Shown piece after piece: positions 34,832-43,316 of a stretch of DNA of 64,000 nucleotides. The stretch is from JBDIAG01 sp963835085 (GTDB lineage: Bacteria > Actinomycetota > Actinomycetes > Actinomycetales > CAWJMD01). The notes beneath the pieces are model-generated. The model did not search any database, was not told where the DNA came from, and worked only from the letters and a program-made list of their open reading frames with translations. Position 1 is the stretch's first letter, and every line of letters begins with the position of its first letter. The position numbers were made by a program, and so were the translations under genes. Location of the stretch: assembly GCA_963835085.1 (NCBI GenBank), contig CAWIED010000001.1, forward strand, positions 1,984,001 to 2,048,000, given 5' to 3'.

Positions 34832-35749
34832 TCAGCCGTGCCGAGAGTAGGTCCTCTTCGTCGCCTTGCGAACTGTCGACGCGGTGGACGTCGGAGCAGC
34901 CTGGGCGGCTTGGGCAGCCTTCTGCACCGCCACGGCCGAGACGTATTCGAAGTGCCACGGCTCGTGCGGACCCGTGCCACCGGCCCGCGCCCAGGCCGGG
35001 TTGTCCCAGCCGTACGCCGGAGCGTTGGCCACCATCCAGGCCCACTGCGGCGAGGTGTCGTCCTGGACGCCGGCGCAGAGGTCCACGGCCAGACCCCAGC
35101 CGTGGTTGCTGAGGCCGGCCGGGGCCGCCAGCCCGGGCCGCTCAGCCTTGACCTGTGCCTGCTGGTCGTAGCTGCGGTAAGCGGAGTTGACGCATAGATC
35201 GGTGCCGAAGGCTGCAAAGTAGTCCGCATTGAGACGGCCCAAAGCGAGCGCCGCGTCGGCGCGCACCTGCTTGCCGTCGGTCCAGGGCAGCACGCACAGG
35301 TCAGCAGGAGCGAGTCTGCTGTTGGCCGCGTTGGGATCGGTCACGTTGCCGCTGCAGTTCGGCACCACCGCGTGCGCCTGGTTGGCCGCTGCAGCCAGGC
35401 CTTGCGCCTGCAGGGCCTGAAGCTCGGCCGCACTGAGCACGATGTGCTGCGTCGATTGGAATTCTGCGGGTGCTGGCTCCGGTTCGGCGTCGGGCTGCAC
35501 GGTAGTGAACGGCACCGGCGGCAGCGTCGCGCTGGCACGAGGAGTCTCGGACGCCTGCGCACCTCGGGCAGACACGCCGACACCGTGCAGGGTGAGCGCC
35601 GGGGCGACGATGGCGGCAGCACTCACCGTGACCACCAGGGAGGCACGCAGCGTGCGTCGTCCTCGAGGATCCGGAACCGGCACGCACTCACCCGGACGAT
35701 GATCGGCGGTGGTGCGGGCACGTCGAGCATCGAGCTTGAACAGCGGCAC
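34832..35749 (-). CDS. Secreted M15-family D-alanyl-D-alanine carboxypeptidase (VanY-like)
   Basis: A 305-residue cell-wall peptidase. A membrane or signal segment (RASLVVTVSAAAIVAPAL, ~residues 35-52) is followed by a Pro/Glu linker and the catalytic domain: VNSAYRSYDQQAQVKAE, SNHGWGLAVDLC with zinc His and Asp, and GPHEPWHFEYV with the catalytic Glu and last His. The GTG at 35749 sits 8 nt after GGAGG. A longer frame from 35833 exists but has no matching site and would consume the structured leader. It likely trims peptidoglycan stem peptides. Confidence 0.85.
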   Translation of the reverse strand: MPLFKLDARRARTTADHRPGECVPVPDPRGRRTLRASLVVTVSAAAIVAPALTLHGVGVSARGAQASETPRASATLPPVPFTTVQPDAEPEPAPAEFQSTQHIVLSAAELQALQAQGLAAAANQAHAVVPNCSGNVTDPNAANSRLAPADLCVLPWTDGKQVRADAALALGRLNADYFAAFGTDLCVNSAYRSYDQQAQVKAERPGLAAPAGLSNHGWGLAVDLCAGVQDDTSPQWAWMVANAPAYGWDNPAWARAGGTGPHEPWHFEYVSAVAVQKAAQAAQAAPTSTASTVRKATKRTYSRHG

Positions 35750-35761
35750 TCGTGGGTCCTC

Positions 35762-35850
35762 CACAGGTTGGCGGCCACTCCGCAACCACGCGGAGTTACC
35801 TTTTCCCCCCACATGGGGTAACGGCAAAGTCACGGGAGCGTAACAGCGCA
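35762..35850 (-). promoter_or_regulatory. Structured 5' leader of the M15 peptidase gene
   Basis: Just upstream of the start are two adjoining inverted repeats: ACTCCGC/GCGGAGT (35777-35796) and GTTACC/GGTAAC (35795-35822) with an inner CCCC/GGGG. Cell-wall hydrolase genes of actinobacteria are often controlled by c-di-AMP (ydaO) riboswitches; I cannot confirm that fold here, and the leader may be too short. Confidence 0.3.
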
Positions 35851-36010
35851 GCGTGTCGTGACGTCAAATCGACGCCGCGCACAGGCCCGTCTCGCGTTCT
35901 GCGCGATTGCGGACTATCCCACGCTCGGGCGCGTCGCGGAGTGGGGCGATTGTGCTGAAACCCGTTGCACATCCGAAGAACTCATGCTGAGCGACGCAGC
36001 CGTCCGATCT

Positions 36011-37051
36011 TCAGTGGCGATGCCGGCGAGCCCGGCTGTCTTGAGCTTCGTCACTTATCTCACCGACCAGCTCTTCGAGAACGTCTTCAAGAAAGACCAC
36101 ACCGAGCTGCCCGCCATGACCGTCTACCACCCGCACCAGGTGACCCCGGGAGATCTGCATAGCGGCCAGCACCTCCTCGACCTCGGCGGCGGCGGAGATA
36201 TCCGTGAAGGAGCGCACCACCGACTGCTGCATGGGCTGGTGGTAGCTCGCGTCATCGACGCCGAGCACATCCTTGACGTGGACATAGCCGATGAGTCGCT
36301 CGCCGAGACGCACCAGGTAGCGCGAGAACCCGTGCCGGCGGACGCAGTCCTCCACGTCGGCCGGGCTCGCGGAAAGGTCGAGGGTGACCAGTTCGGAAAT
36401 TGGAATCATGACGTCGGAGGCCACGTGATCGCTGAACTCCAAGGCCTCTGTCATCAGTCGGCCATCGCCGATCAGGCCTTCCTCACGGGAGGAGTCGACG
36501 ATGGCCTGCACTTGCTCGACCGTGTAGGTGGAGGCCACTTCGTCGCGTGCTTCGACCCCGAGAGCACGCAGCATCAGGTTGGCCAGGGTGTTGAGCAACC
36601 AGATCACCGGGCGCAGCACTCGTGACACCCAGACCAAGGGGGGCGCCAGGAGCAAGGCCGCCCGCTCGGGCAGGGCGATGGCAAGGTTCTTGGGCACCAT
36701 CTCGCCCACCACCACGTGCAGATACACCACCAGGGCCAAGGCCAGGGCGAACGCAATGGGGTGGATGAGTTCGGTGGGCACCCCGAAGACCTCGAACGGC
36801 ACCGCGAGCAGGTGGGCCAGGGCAGGCTCCGCCACGGCACCCAAACCTAGGGAACACACGGTGATGCCCAGCTGGCAGGCAGCCAACATGAGCGAGACGT
36901 TCTCCATCGCGTGCAAGGCAGTGCGCGCAGCGGTGCTGCCAGCCGCCGCGCGCGGTTCGATCTGCGTACGCCGCGCGGACATGATGGCGAACTCGGCACC
37001 CACGAAGAAGGCGTTGCCCACAAGCAGCACCAACCCCAGGAGCAGGTTCAT
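36011..37051 (-). CDS. CNNM/CorC-type membrane protein with CBS domains (second copy)
   Basis: A 346-residue protein with a DUF21/CNNM membrane domain (residues ~1-185: LVGNAFFVGAEFAIMSARRT, VVGEMVPKNLAIALPERAAL) and a CBS pair (~205-330: VASDVMIPISELVTLD, IGYVHVKDVLGVDD, VVFLEDVLEELVGEISDE). Family members move or sense Mg2+/Co2+; the older name is hemolysin-related. The ATG at 37051 overlaps the stop of the upstream paralogue (ATGA); the frame's extra 30 N-terminal residues are inside that gene and rejected. No C-terminal CorC_HlyC domain is present, unlike the partner. Confidence 0.9.
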   Translation of the reverse strand: MNLLLGLVLLVGNAFFVGAEFAIMSARRTQIEPRAAAGSTAARTALHAMENVSLMLAACQLGITVCSLGLGAVAEPALAHLLAVPFEVFGVPTELIHPIAFALALALVVYLHVVVGEMVPKNLAIALPERAALLLAPPLVWVSRVLRPVIWLLNTLANLMLRALGVEARDEVASTYTVEQVQAIVDSSREEGLIGDGRLMTEALEFSDHVASDVMIPISELVTLDLSASPADVEDCVRRHGFSRYLVRLGERLIGYVHVKDVLGVDDASYHQPMQQSVVRSFTDISAAAEVEEVLAAMQISRGHLVRVVDGHGGQLGVVFLEDVLEELVGEISDEAQDSRARRHRH

Positions 37052-38367
37052 TCGTCGTCCTCTGCTTCGGGGAGGGGGTCGTGTCGCAACCTGATCAATT
37101 CGATGCGGCGAACGGCGATCGCCTCGACCCTGAGCAGCCACTCACCGGCCCGCACCTCGTCGCCCACCACGGCGAGGCGACCGAGTTCGTCGAGAACGAA
37201 GCCGGCGACCGTCTCGTAGTCGGGACGGTCGGGCACCGGCGCGCCGATGCCGTCGCGAATCTCGTCCGGACGCATGTCGCCCGGCACCAGCACCGAGCCG
37301 TCGAGCGACGGCTCCAGGCGCGGGTCTTCCTGATCGTGCTCGTCGACGACCTCGCCCACGAGCTCCTCCACGAGATCTTCGAGGGTGACCACCCCGGCCG
37401 TGCCGCCGTACTCGTCGGTTACCACGGCCATCTGCAGGCCCTGGGTGCGCAGTTGCAGCAACAGCGGGTCGAGCCGGAGCGTCTCCGGCACCCGCAGCGG
37501 CTCTGCCATCAGGGCGCCCACGTGCGCCTCCGACCGGCGGGCGCGCGGGACCGCGACCGCCCACTTGATATGGACGACGCCGACGATGTCGTCGATGCCG
37601 TCGCCCACCACCGGAAATCGCGAGTGCCCGGTCTCGGCGGCCACCCGCACCACGTCTTCCGCCGTGGCCGACTCCTCCACCGTCGCGACGTCGACGCGGT
37701 GAGTCATGACGTCACTCGCGCTGTGCTCGGAGAAGCCGATGGATCGGGCGACCAGATTGGCCGTGCCTTCGTCGAGAGTGCCCGCTTCGGCTGAGCGCTT
37801 GACGAGGAAGACTAGCTCTTCGGGCGAGCGCCCGGACGATAGCTCCTCCTGCGGTTCGATGCCCCACGACCTCAGCACGCGGTTGGCCGATCCGTTCAGT
37901 ACCGCGATCACCGGCCGGAAGACCCAGGTGAACGCTCGCTGCACGGGAACTGCCCACAGCGCTGTGGCCATAGGCCCGGCGATCGCCAGGTTCTTAGGCA
38001 CCAACTCCCCCACCAGCATGGAGACCGCGGTGGCAAGCACCATGCCCAGGGCCACGGCGACGGGGGCGGCACTACCTGCGCTCAGCCCTACGTCGACCAG
38101 CAATGGTTGCAGCAGCCGCGACAGCGATGGCTCCACGAGGTAGCCCACGAGCAACGTGGTGATCGTGATGCCCACCTGAGCGCCAGACAGCTGGGTGGAG
38201 AGCGTCTTGAGGCCGGCCAGGACACTAGCGGCCGCGGCCGAGCTCTGGGCTTCGCGTTCGACATCGGGCCGGTCAAGGGTGATGAGGGAGAACTCGGCTG
38301 CCACGAACACCCCCGTGGCGAGCGTGAGCAGCACGCCCACCCCCAGCAACACCCACTCCAGCAGCAC
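37048..38367 (-). CDS. CNNM/CorC-type membrane protein with CBS and CorC_HlyC domains (first copy)
   Basis: A 439-residue protein. The DUF21 membrane domain (~1-200) contains VFVAAEFSLITLDRPDVE, GAQVGITITTLLVGYL and MLVGELVPKNLAIAGP. CBS repeats (~215-340) contain SASDVMTHRVDVATVEE, FPVVGDGIDDIVGVVHI and VVTDEYGGTAGVVTLEDLVE. A transporter-associated C-terminal domain (~355-430) follows. It forms an operon with the shorter paralogue and probably a heteromeric metal-ion transporter or sensor (inference). Start ATG at 38367. Confidence 0.9.
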   Translation of the reverse strand: MLLEWVLLGVGVLLTLATGVFVAAEFSLITLDRPDVEREAQSSAAAASVLAGLKTLSTQLSGAQVGITITTLLVGYLVEPSLSRLLQPLLVDVGLSAGSAAPVAVALGMVLATAVSMLVGELVPKNLAIAGPMATALWAVPVQRAFTWVFRPVIAVLNGSANRVLRSWGIEPQEELSSGRSPEELVFLVKRSAEAGTLDEGTANLVARSIGFSEHSASDVMTHRVDVATVEESATAEDVVRVAAETGHSRFPVVGDGIDDIVGVVHIKWAVAVPRARRSEAHVGALMAEPLRVPETLRLDPLLLQLRTQGLQMAVVTDEYGGTAGVVTLEDLVEELVGEVVDEHDQEDPRLEPSLDGSVLVPGDMRPDEIRDGIGAPVPDRPDYETVAGFVLDELGRLAVVGDEVRAGEWLLRVEAIAVRRIELIRLRHDPLPEAEDDE

Positions 38368-38407
38368 CCGGCAAGTCTAGGCAAAGCCACCGACAGCGGA
38401 TGACCAA

Positions 38408-38432
38408 ACCCCGGGCCGAACCGGCCCGGGGT
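38408..38432 (-). terminator. Intrinsic-type hairpin after tpx
   Basis: ACCCCGGGCC and GGCCCGGGGT form a perfect 10-bp stem with a 5-nt loop, 34 bp after the tpx stop and before the CNNM operon's promoter region. It lacks a strong U tract, as is common in high-GC actinobacteria. Confidence 0.7.
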
Positions 38433-38465
38433 CTGTGTGGAGAGCGTGAAACTCGTTGCGACCGA

Positions 38466-38966
38466 TCAGCTTTCGACGGCCGCCAGCGCCGAGTCATAGT
38501 CGGGCTCCTGACCGATCTCGGGCACCTGCTGGGTGTAGGAGACCGTGCCGTCGGGGGTGACCACGACGACTGCCCGCGACAGCAGGCCACGTAGCGGGCC
38601 CTCGGTCATCGTGACGCCGTAGACCTCGCCGAAGTCAGACCGGAAGGCCGAGGCGCTCGAGACGTTCTCGATGCCCTCGGCACCACAGAACCGTGCCTGC
38701 GCGAACGGCAGGTCGGCCGACACGTTGAGCACCGCCACCTGGTCGTTGCCGGCGACCTTCTGGTTGAAGGTGCGCACGCTGGCGGCGCAGACACCCGTGT
38801 CGAGACTCGGAAAGATGTTGAGCACCAGGGTCCTGCCGGCGAAGTCGCCGTGCGAGACCTCCGACAAGTTGGAGCCGACGAGGCTGAACTCCGGCGCGGT
38901 GGAGCCGACGGCCGGGAGTTCGCCGACTGTGCTGATGGGATTGCCCTTGAACGTGATCGAAGCCAT
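38466..38966 (-). CDS. tpx: Thiol peroxidase (Tpx, atypical 2-Cys peroxiredoxin)
   Basis: A 166-residue cytoplasmic peroxidase. The peroxidatic Cys60 lies in FPSLDTGVCAAS and the resolving Cys94 in QARFCGAEG, the normal Tpx spacing. It reduces hydrogen and alkyl peroxides using thioredoxin. The ATG at 38966 matches the family start MASITFKGNP; an ATG four codons earlier is possible. It stands alone with its own terminator. Confidence 0.95.
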   Translation of the reverse strand: MASITFKGNPISTVGELPAVGSTAPEFSLVGSNLSEVSHGDFAGRTLVLNIFPSLDTGVCAASVRTFNQKVAGNDQVAVLNVSADLPFAQARFCGAEGIENVSSASAFRSDFGEVYGVTMTEGPLRGLLSRAVVVVTPDGTVSYTQQVPEIGQEPDYDSALAAVES

Positions 38967-39047
38967 ATCGCGATCCAATCACACGGGCCGAGCCATGCTG
39001 CGACGGCCTCGGAATGAGCCTCGTCGGCACCGACCGCCGAGCGGGTT

Positions 39048-40523
39048 TCACCAACCGCCCGGCAGCGGACGGCCCTCCTCGTAACCAGCGCTGGTCTGCA
39101 CGCCCACGACCGCCTGCTCGTGAAGTTCGGCCAGCGACCGGGCGCCCGTGTAGGTGCACGCGCTGCGCACGCCCGAGGTGATCTGGTCGATGAGGTCTTC
39201 GACTCCCGGGCGGGCCGGGTCGATGAACATCCTGGACGAGGAGATGCCCTCCTCGAAGAGCCCCTTTCGCGCCCGATCGAACGCATCGTCGCCGCTAGTA
39301 CGCGCTGCCACAGCCCGCGCCGAGGCCATGCCGAACGACTCCTTGTATTCCCGGCCGCGCTCGTCGCGCATCAGGTCGCCAGGGCTCTCGTACGTGCCCG
39401 CGAACCACGAACCCACCATCACCTGACTGGCGCCGGCGGCCAGGGCCAGCGCCACGTCGCGTGGATGCCGCACGCCGCCGTCGGCCCACACGTGCTTGCC
39501 GAGACCGGCCGCCGCCTCGGCACACTCCAGCACAGCGGAGAACTGGGGACGTCCGACGGCCGTCATCATCCGGGTGGTGCACATGGCACCCGGGCCCACA
39601 CCCACCTTCACGATGTCGGCGCCGGCCGCGATGAGGTCTCGGGTGCCGGCCGCGCTCACCACGTTGCCCGCGACCACCGGCACGCCCGGGTCGAGGGCTC
39701 GAACGGCCGCCAACGCTGTGAGCATCTTCTCCTGATGACCGTGGGCCGTGTCGACCACGAGCACATCGGCGCCCGCCTCGAGCACAGCCTTGGCATTGCC
39801 CGCGACATCTCCGTTGATGCCGATGGCCACAGCGATGCGCAGCCGGCCCTGGTCGTCGATCGCCGGCCGGTAGAGGGTGGAGCGCAGCGCGCCGGTGCGG
39901 GTGAGCAATCCGACGAGCCTGCCGTCGCGCACCACGGGGGCCACCGACCGGCGGGCGTCGTGCAAGGTGGCGAAGGCTCCGCGCAGGCCGCCCTCGGCCT
40001 CGAGGTCTTCGGCCTGCAGCGTGAGCGGATGTGGAGTCATCACTGTGCGCACCTGGGTGAACCGGTCTACGCCTGTGCAGTCTGACTCCGTGATCATGCC
40101 TACCGGGCGGCCTGCCTCGTCGACCACCACGACGGCGCCGTGGGCACGCTTGGGAATGAGGTGGAGAGCGTCGGTGACCGTCTGGTGCGGGCTCACTGTG
40201 AGCGCGGTGTCGTACACCCGGTGGCTGCCCTTGACCGATGCCACCACGTCTGCCACCACATCGTGCGGCAGGTCTTGGGGCAACACCGCGACGCCGCCCC
40301 GCCGGGCCACCGTCTCGGCCATCCGGCGACCGGTGACGGCGGTCATGTTGGCCACCACCACCGGGATCGTGGTGCCGGTGGCATCGGTGCTGGCCAGGTC
40401 GACGTCGAGGCGTGATGTGACGTCTGAACGCGTCGGGGTGAGGAAGACGTCGGAGTAGGTCAGGTCGTGAGTGGGGTGGTGACCATCGAGGAATCGCACG
40501 CCGAGAAAAGTACCTGGTCGCAC
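39048..40523 (-). CDS. guaB1: GuaB1-family IMP dehydrogenase-related protein (probable GMP reductase)
   Basis: A 491-residue (beta/alpha)8 barrel with a CBS pair inserted at ~residues 100-215 (VYDTALTVSPHQTVTDAL, VGMITESDCTGVD, VRTVMTPHPLTL). The barrel has GINGDVAGNAKAVLEAGADV, the catalytic loop GVGPGAMCTTRMMTAVGRP with the nucleophilic Cys, WADGGVRHPRDVALAL and the flap region around EEGISSSRMF. The mycobacterial GuaB1 relative acts as a GMP reductase, so purine salvage is the expected role. It is not the essential IMP dehydrogenase GuaB2. Confidence 0.9.
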   Translation of the reverse strand: MRPGTFLGVRFLDGHHPTHDLTYSDVFLTPTRSDVTSRLDVDLASTDATGTTIPVVVANMTAVTGRRMAETVARRGGVAVLPQDLPHDVVADVVASVKGSHRVYDTALTVSPHQTVTDALHLIPKRAHGAVVVVDEAGRPVGMITESDCTGVDRFTQVRTVMTPHPLTLQAEDLEAEGGLRGAFATLHDARRSVAPVVRDGRLVGLLTRTGALRSTLYRPAIDDQGRLRIAVAIGINGDVAGNAKAVLEAGADVLVVDTAHGHQEKMLTALAAVRALDPGVPVVAGNVVSAAGTRDLIAAGADIVKVGVGPGAMCTTRMMTAVGRPQFSAVLECAEAAAGLGKHVWADGGVRHPRDVALALAAGASQVMVGSWFAGTYESPGDLMRDERGREYKESFGMASARAVAARTSGDDAFDRARKGLFEEGISSSRMFIDPARPGVEDLIDQITSGVRSACTYTGARSLAELHEQAVVGVQTSAGYEEGRPLPGGW

Positions 40524-40657
40524 CGACAGCGGTCGGGCGAACGGCCCGGCGCACCGCGTCCATCATCGGCATGCGGCCGGGCAAGGCCGGTTAGGGTCAA
40601 TGCCGTTCGGTAGCTGTCAGGTTCGATTGCCATGATCTTCGTGGAGCTCAGCCAGGC

Positions 40658-40725
40658 GGGCAGCCCAGCCGAGCGGCCAGCCCAGCCGAGCGGGCGGCCC
40701 AGCCGAGCGGGCGGCCCAGCGGCAC
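40658..40725. repeat. 17-bp tandem repeat, four units
   Basis: Four consecutive units: GGGCAGCCCAGCCGAGC, then GGCCAGCCCAGCCGAGC, GGGCGGCCCAGCCGAGC and a diverged GGGCGGCCCAGCGGCAC. Unit size is not a multiple of three in frame terms for a protein repeat of constant sequence, and no gene covers it. It lies about 135 bp upstream of the guaB1 start. Confidence 0.8.
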
Positions 40726-40819
40726 AGGAGTGGAGCCTGGAGCTGGCGGATGAAGCCTGGCGAGGGGAAGCGTCAACCTGTCCGCGTCTTCCGCAATAGG
40801 CGGTTTCGATAGTCGCGGG

Positions 40820-40894
40820 CAGGGGGGCTTTCCTGCGCTATGGCGATGCCCCGTCCGGCGGGGCATTGCCAAAGCGTCGGAAACCGACCCCCTT
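40820..40894. repeat. Family C hairpin, copy 1
   Basis: A long imperfect palindrome centred near 40856. The inner arms GCTATGGCGATGCCCCG and CGGGGCATTGCCAAAGC (40837-40875) surround a 5-nt loop, and outer arms AGGGGGGC-TTTCC and GGAAA-CC-GACCCCCT extend it to about 33 bp each. The core is shared with 53634-53672. Confidence 0.8.
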
Positions 40895-40937
40895 TCACAG
40901 CCCTGTCGAAGCCGGACTCGACGCATCACCGTCCAGG

Positions 40938-41058
40938 GTCGTTGGGTGGTGCCGTTCGCGGTGTATTCGCCGCGGTTGGCACCGGGTGGAGCGCCGGAGT
41001 AGGGGTTGGGGTCGTTGAGTGGTGCCGGCCGCGGTATATCCCCGCGTTGGCAGCGGGT
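40938..41058. repeat. Family B 73-bp tandem repeat, two units
   Basis: GTCGTTGGGTGGTGCCG at 40938 recurs as GTCGTTGAGTGGTGCCG at 41011, exactly 73 bp later. Each unit contains a palindrome: GGTGCCGTTCGCGG with CCGCGGTTGGCACC in the first, GGTGCCGGCCGCGG with CCGCGTTGGCA in the second. Period and palindrome match the five-unit array at 62877-63240. Confidence 0.85.
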
Positions 41059-41372
41059 CAGGCGTCTGATGTCGAAAGATCGGCTCAGAAGTCGGCAAGA
41101 CTGTGATGCACCATCCTCCAAAGGCTGCGGCTTCCTCCCCAGACGCAACGCCGAAATCCGGGTTGACACCCACTCCCGCACCTCTAGCCGAAACGGCACT
41201 ACGGCTAGGAGATGCACCGCCCACGTCCGAACCCGGAAGAGCACTTCGTGTCCGGAGCTTGTCGAGATCCTGAGCAGAATCTGAGCTCAACCCGAGCTAA
41301 ATCTGGTACAAGCGAGCACAAAATGGTCTCGCATTCAGGCCGTTGTCAGTGGTCGCGCCTACGCTGACAAGC

Positions 41373-42104
41373 GTGAGCAGCCCATCCCCCCAGCGCCCCG
41401 TCCCACTGCGCCCCGTCAACGTGTTGGTCGTCGAAGACGAACCGGCCATCGCCCAGGCGGTCGTCACCCGGCTGCGGAGCGAGGGCTGGCACGCCACCGC
41501 GGTGCACGACGGCACCACTGCCATTCGGGTCGCCAGCACCACCCAGCCCGACCTCGTGGTGCTCGACGTCATGCTTCCGGGCGTAGACGGGCACGAGGTG
41601 TGCCGCCGCATCCAGGCCGAGCGCCCGGTGCCGGTGCTCATGCTGACGGCCCGCGACGACGAGACCGACCTGCTCGTCGGCCTGGGCGTGGGCGCCGACG
41701 ACTACATGACCAAACCGTTCTCCATGCGCGAGCTCGTGGCCCGGGTGAAGGTTCTGCTGCGCCGGGTCGAGCGGGCCAACACGCTGGCACACACTCCCAC
41801 CGACGCCCCCCTGCGCTTCGGCGACGTAGAGATCGACGAACGCGAGCGCCGGGTCCGTCGCGCGGGCCAGACGGTACATCTCACTCCTACCGAGTTCGAT
41901 CTCCTTGTTTGTCTGGCCCACGAACCCAAGGCCGTGCTCACCCGTGAGCGGTTGCTGGCCGAGGTGTGGGACTGGGCCGACGCCTCGGGCACCCGAACGG
42001 TCGATTCCCATGTCAAGGCCGTGCGGCGCAAGCTCGGCCCCGACCTGATCCGCACGGTGCACGGGGTGGGCTACGCCCTCGACGTCACCCCCGACGACAC
42101 GTGA
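41373..42104 (+). CDS. OmpR/PhoB-family response regulator
   Basis: A 243-residue regulator. The receiver domain (~14-130) has acidic pair VVEDEPAIAQ, phosphoacceptor Asp in LVVLDVMLPGVDG and the conserved Lys in YMTKPFSMREL. The winged-helix Trans_reg_C domain (~145-240) has VHLTPTEFDLLVCLA and GTRTVDSHVKAVRRKLG. I chose the GTG at 41373; a TTG at 41343 gives ten more residues and neither has a strong ribosome site. The sensor kinase gene follows after 7 bp. Confidence 0.93.
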   Translation: MSSPSPQRPVPLRPVNVLVVEDEPAIAQAVVTRLRSEGWHATAVHDGTTAIRVASTTQPDLVVLDVMLPGVDGHEVCRRIQAERPVPVLMLTARDDETDLLVGLGVGADDYMTKPFSMRELVARVKVLLRRVERANTLAHTPTDAPLRFGDVEIDERERRVRRAGQTVHLTPTEFDLLVCLAHEPKAVLTRERLLAEVWDWADASGTRTVDSHVKAVRRKLGPDLIRTVHGVGYALDVTPDDT

Positions 42105-42111
42105 GCCCGCC

Positions 42112-43173
42112 ATGCGTTCCCGGCTGACGGACGTGCGCCCGCTCGACCCGATCCGCTCGATCAAGGTCAAGTTCGGCCTGCTCGTGGCGGCCAGCGTGGC
42201 CGCCTCGGTGGTCATCACCTGGGCGCTCTATCGCGACGGCGTGGGCCCGCGTTACACGCTGCCCGGCGCGGTGCTCGGATCGCTGCTCATCACCCAGCTG
42301 CTCGCCAGGGGCATGACCTCGCCGCTGCGCGAGATGACGGCGGCCGCCAAACGCATGACCACGGGCGACTACTCCAGCAGGGTGCGCGCCACCAGCCACG
42401 ACGAGGTGGGGCAGCTTGCGGAGGCCTTCAATCGGATGGCCGCCGACCTGGCCGAGGTAGACCAACAGCGGCGCGACCTCGTGGCCAACGTGAGCCACGA
42501 GTTGCGCACGCCCGTGGCCGCCCTGCGCGCAACCTTGGAGAACCTGGTCGACGGAGTCACCGAGGCAGACCCGGAGACGTTGCGCATGGCCCTGACCCAG
42601 ACCGAACGACTCGGAGAGCTCGTCAAAGAACTGCTCGATCTGTCGCGGCTGGAGGCCGGCGCGGTGCCGTTGCACATCATGGAGTTGCCGGTCGAGGTCT
42701 TCCTCGACAACGCCATCGATGAGGCGCGCATGGTCAGCGCCGGCGTCAACCGGGTCGTCAACTGGCAGTTGCAAGTAGAACCACCCGACCTCACGCTCCC
42801 GGCCGACCAGGCGCGACTGCATCAGGTGATCTTCAACCTGCTTGACAACGCCGCCCGGCACAGCCCCTCAGGCAGCACGGTGCTCGTCCGGGCCTACGCC
42901 GAGCCCGATCCGGTGGGAGGCGCACCGAGTGTCGTTCTCGAGGTGTGCGACGAAGGGCCAGGCATCGCCCCGGCCGAACGATCACGGGTCTTCGAACGGT
43001 TCCACCGGGCAGGGGCCACTCAATCCTCGGGCGGCGGCACGGGTCTGGGCCTGGCCATCGCCCGTTGGGCGGTGCGGCTGCATGGCGGCACGATCCAGGT
43101 AGGCGACTCCGACGTGGGGGCACGGATGGTTGTACGGCTGCCCGCGCAGACGCAAGTCGGTGCCACGGTCTAG
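42112..43173 (+). CDS. Sensor histidine kinase with minimal extracellular loop
   Basis: A 353-residue kinase. TM1 (~21-40, FGLLVAASVAASVVITWALY) and TM2 (~50-66) are joined by only about eight residues, so there is no periplasmic sensor domain; such kinases typically sense the membrane or a partner protein. A HAMP domain (~70-120) is followed by HisKA with LVANVSHELRTPVAALRA, then an ATPase domain with N box VIFNLLDNAARHSPSG, EVCDEGPGIAP and GGGTGLGLAIARW. It works with the response regulator just upstream. Target genes unknown. Confidence 0.93.
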   Translation: MRSRLTDVRPLDPIRSIKVKFGLLVAASVAASVVITWALYRDGVGPRYTLPGAVLGSLLITQLLARGMTSPLREMTAAAKRMTTGDYSSRVRATSHDEVGQLAEAFNRMAADLAEVDQQRRDLVANVSHELRTPVAALRATLENLVDGVTEADPETLRMALTQTERLGELVKELLDLSRLEAGAVPLHIMELPVEVFLDNAIDEARMVSAGVNRVVNWQLQVEPPDLTLPADQARLHQVIFNLLDNAARHSPSGSTVLVRAYAEPDPVGGAPSVVLEVCDEGPGIAPAERSRVFERFHRAGATQSSGGGTGLGLAIARWAVRLHGGTIQVGDSDVGARMVVRLPAQTQVGATV

Positions 43174-43316
43174 TGTGTCCAGGTGGGTAGGCAGCAGTTC
43201 TGCTGGCATACGCAGGTGTTCGGGGCGAACCGCAGGTGTTCGGTGAACCCACGTTCGACGAACGCCGCGTTTCTTGCTGAACGGCAGCCGATCACTCCAG
43301 AACGAGGATCAGGTCG

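Larger units (their letters stand above)
40524..41372. other. 850-bp non-coding region with three kinds of repeats
   Basis: This gap separates the divergent guaB1 and response-regulator genes. It contains a 17-bp tandem repeat (40658-40725), a family C hairpin (40820-40894) and a two-unit family B array (40938-41058). Open frames here translate the repeats into repeated peptides such as GEYTANGTTQRP and are not credible genes. Such density of repeats in a single divergent promoter region is unusual. Confidence 0.7.

Noticed and set aside
40648..41290. Several frames of 88-198 codons on both strands
   Set aside because: They translate tandem repeats and hairpins, lack ribosome sites and overlap one another.
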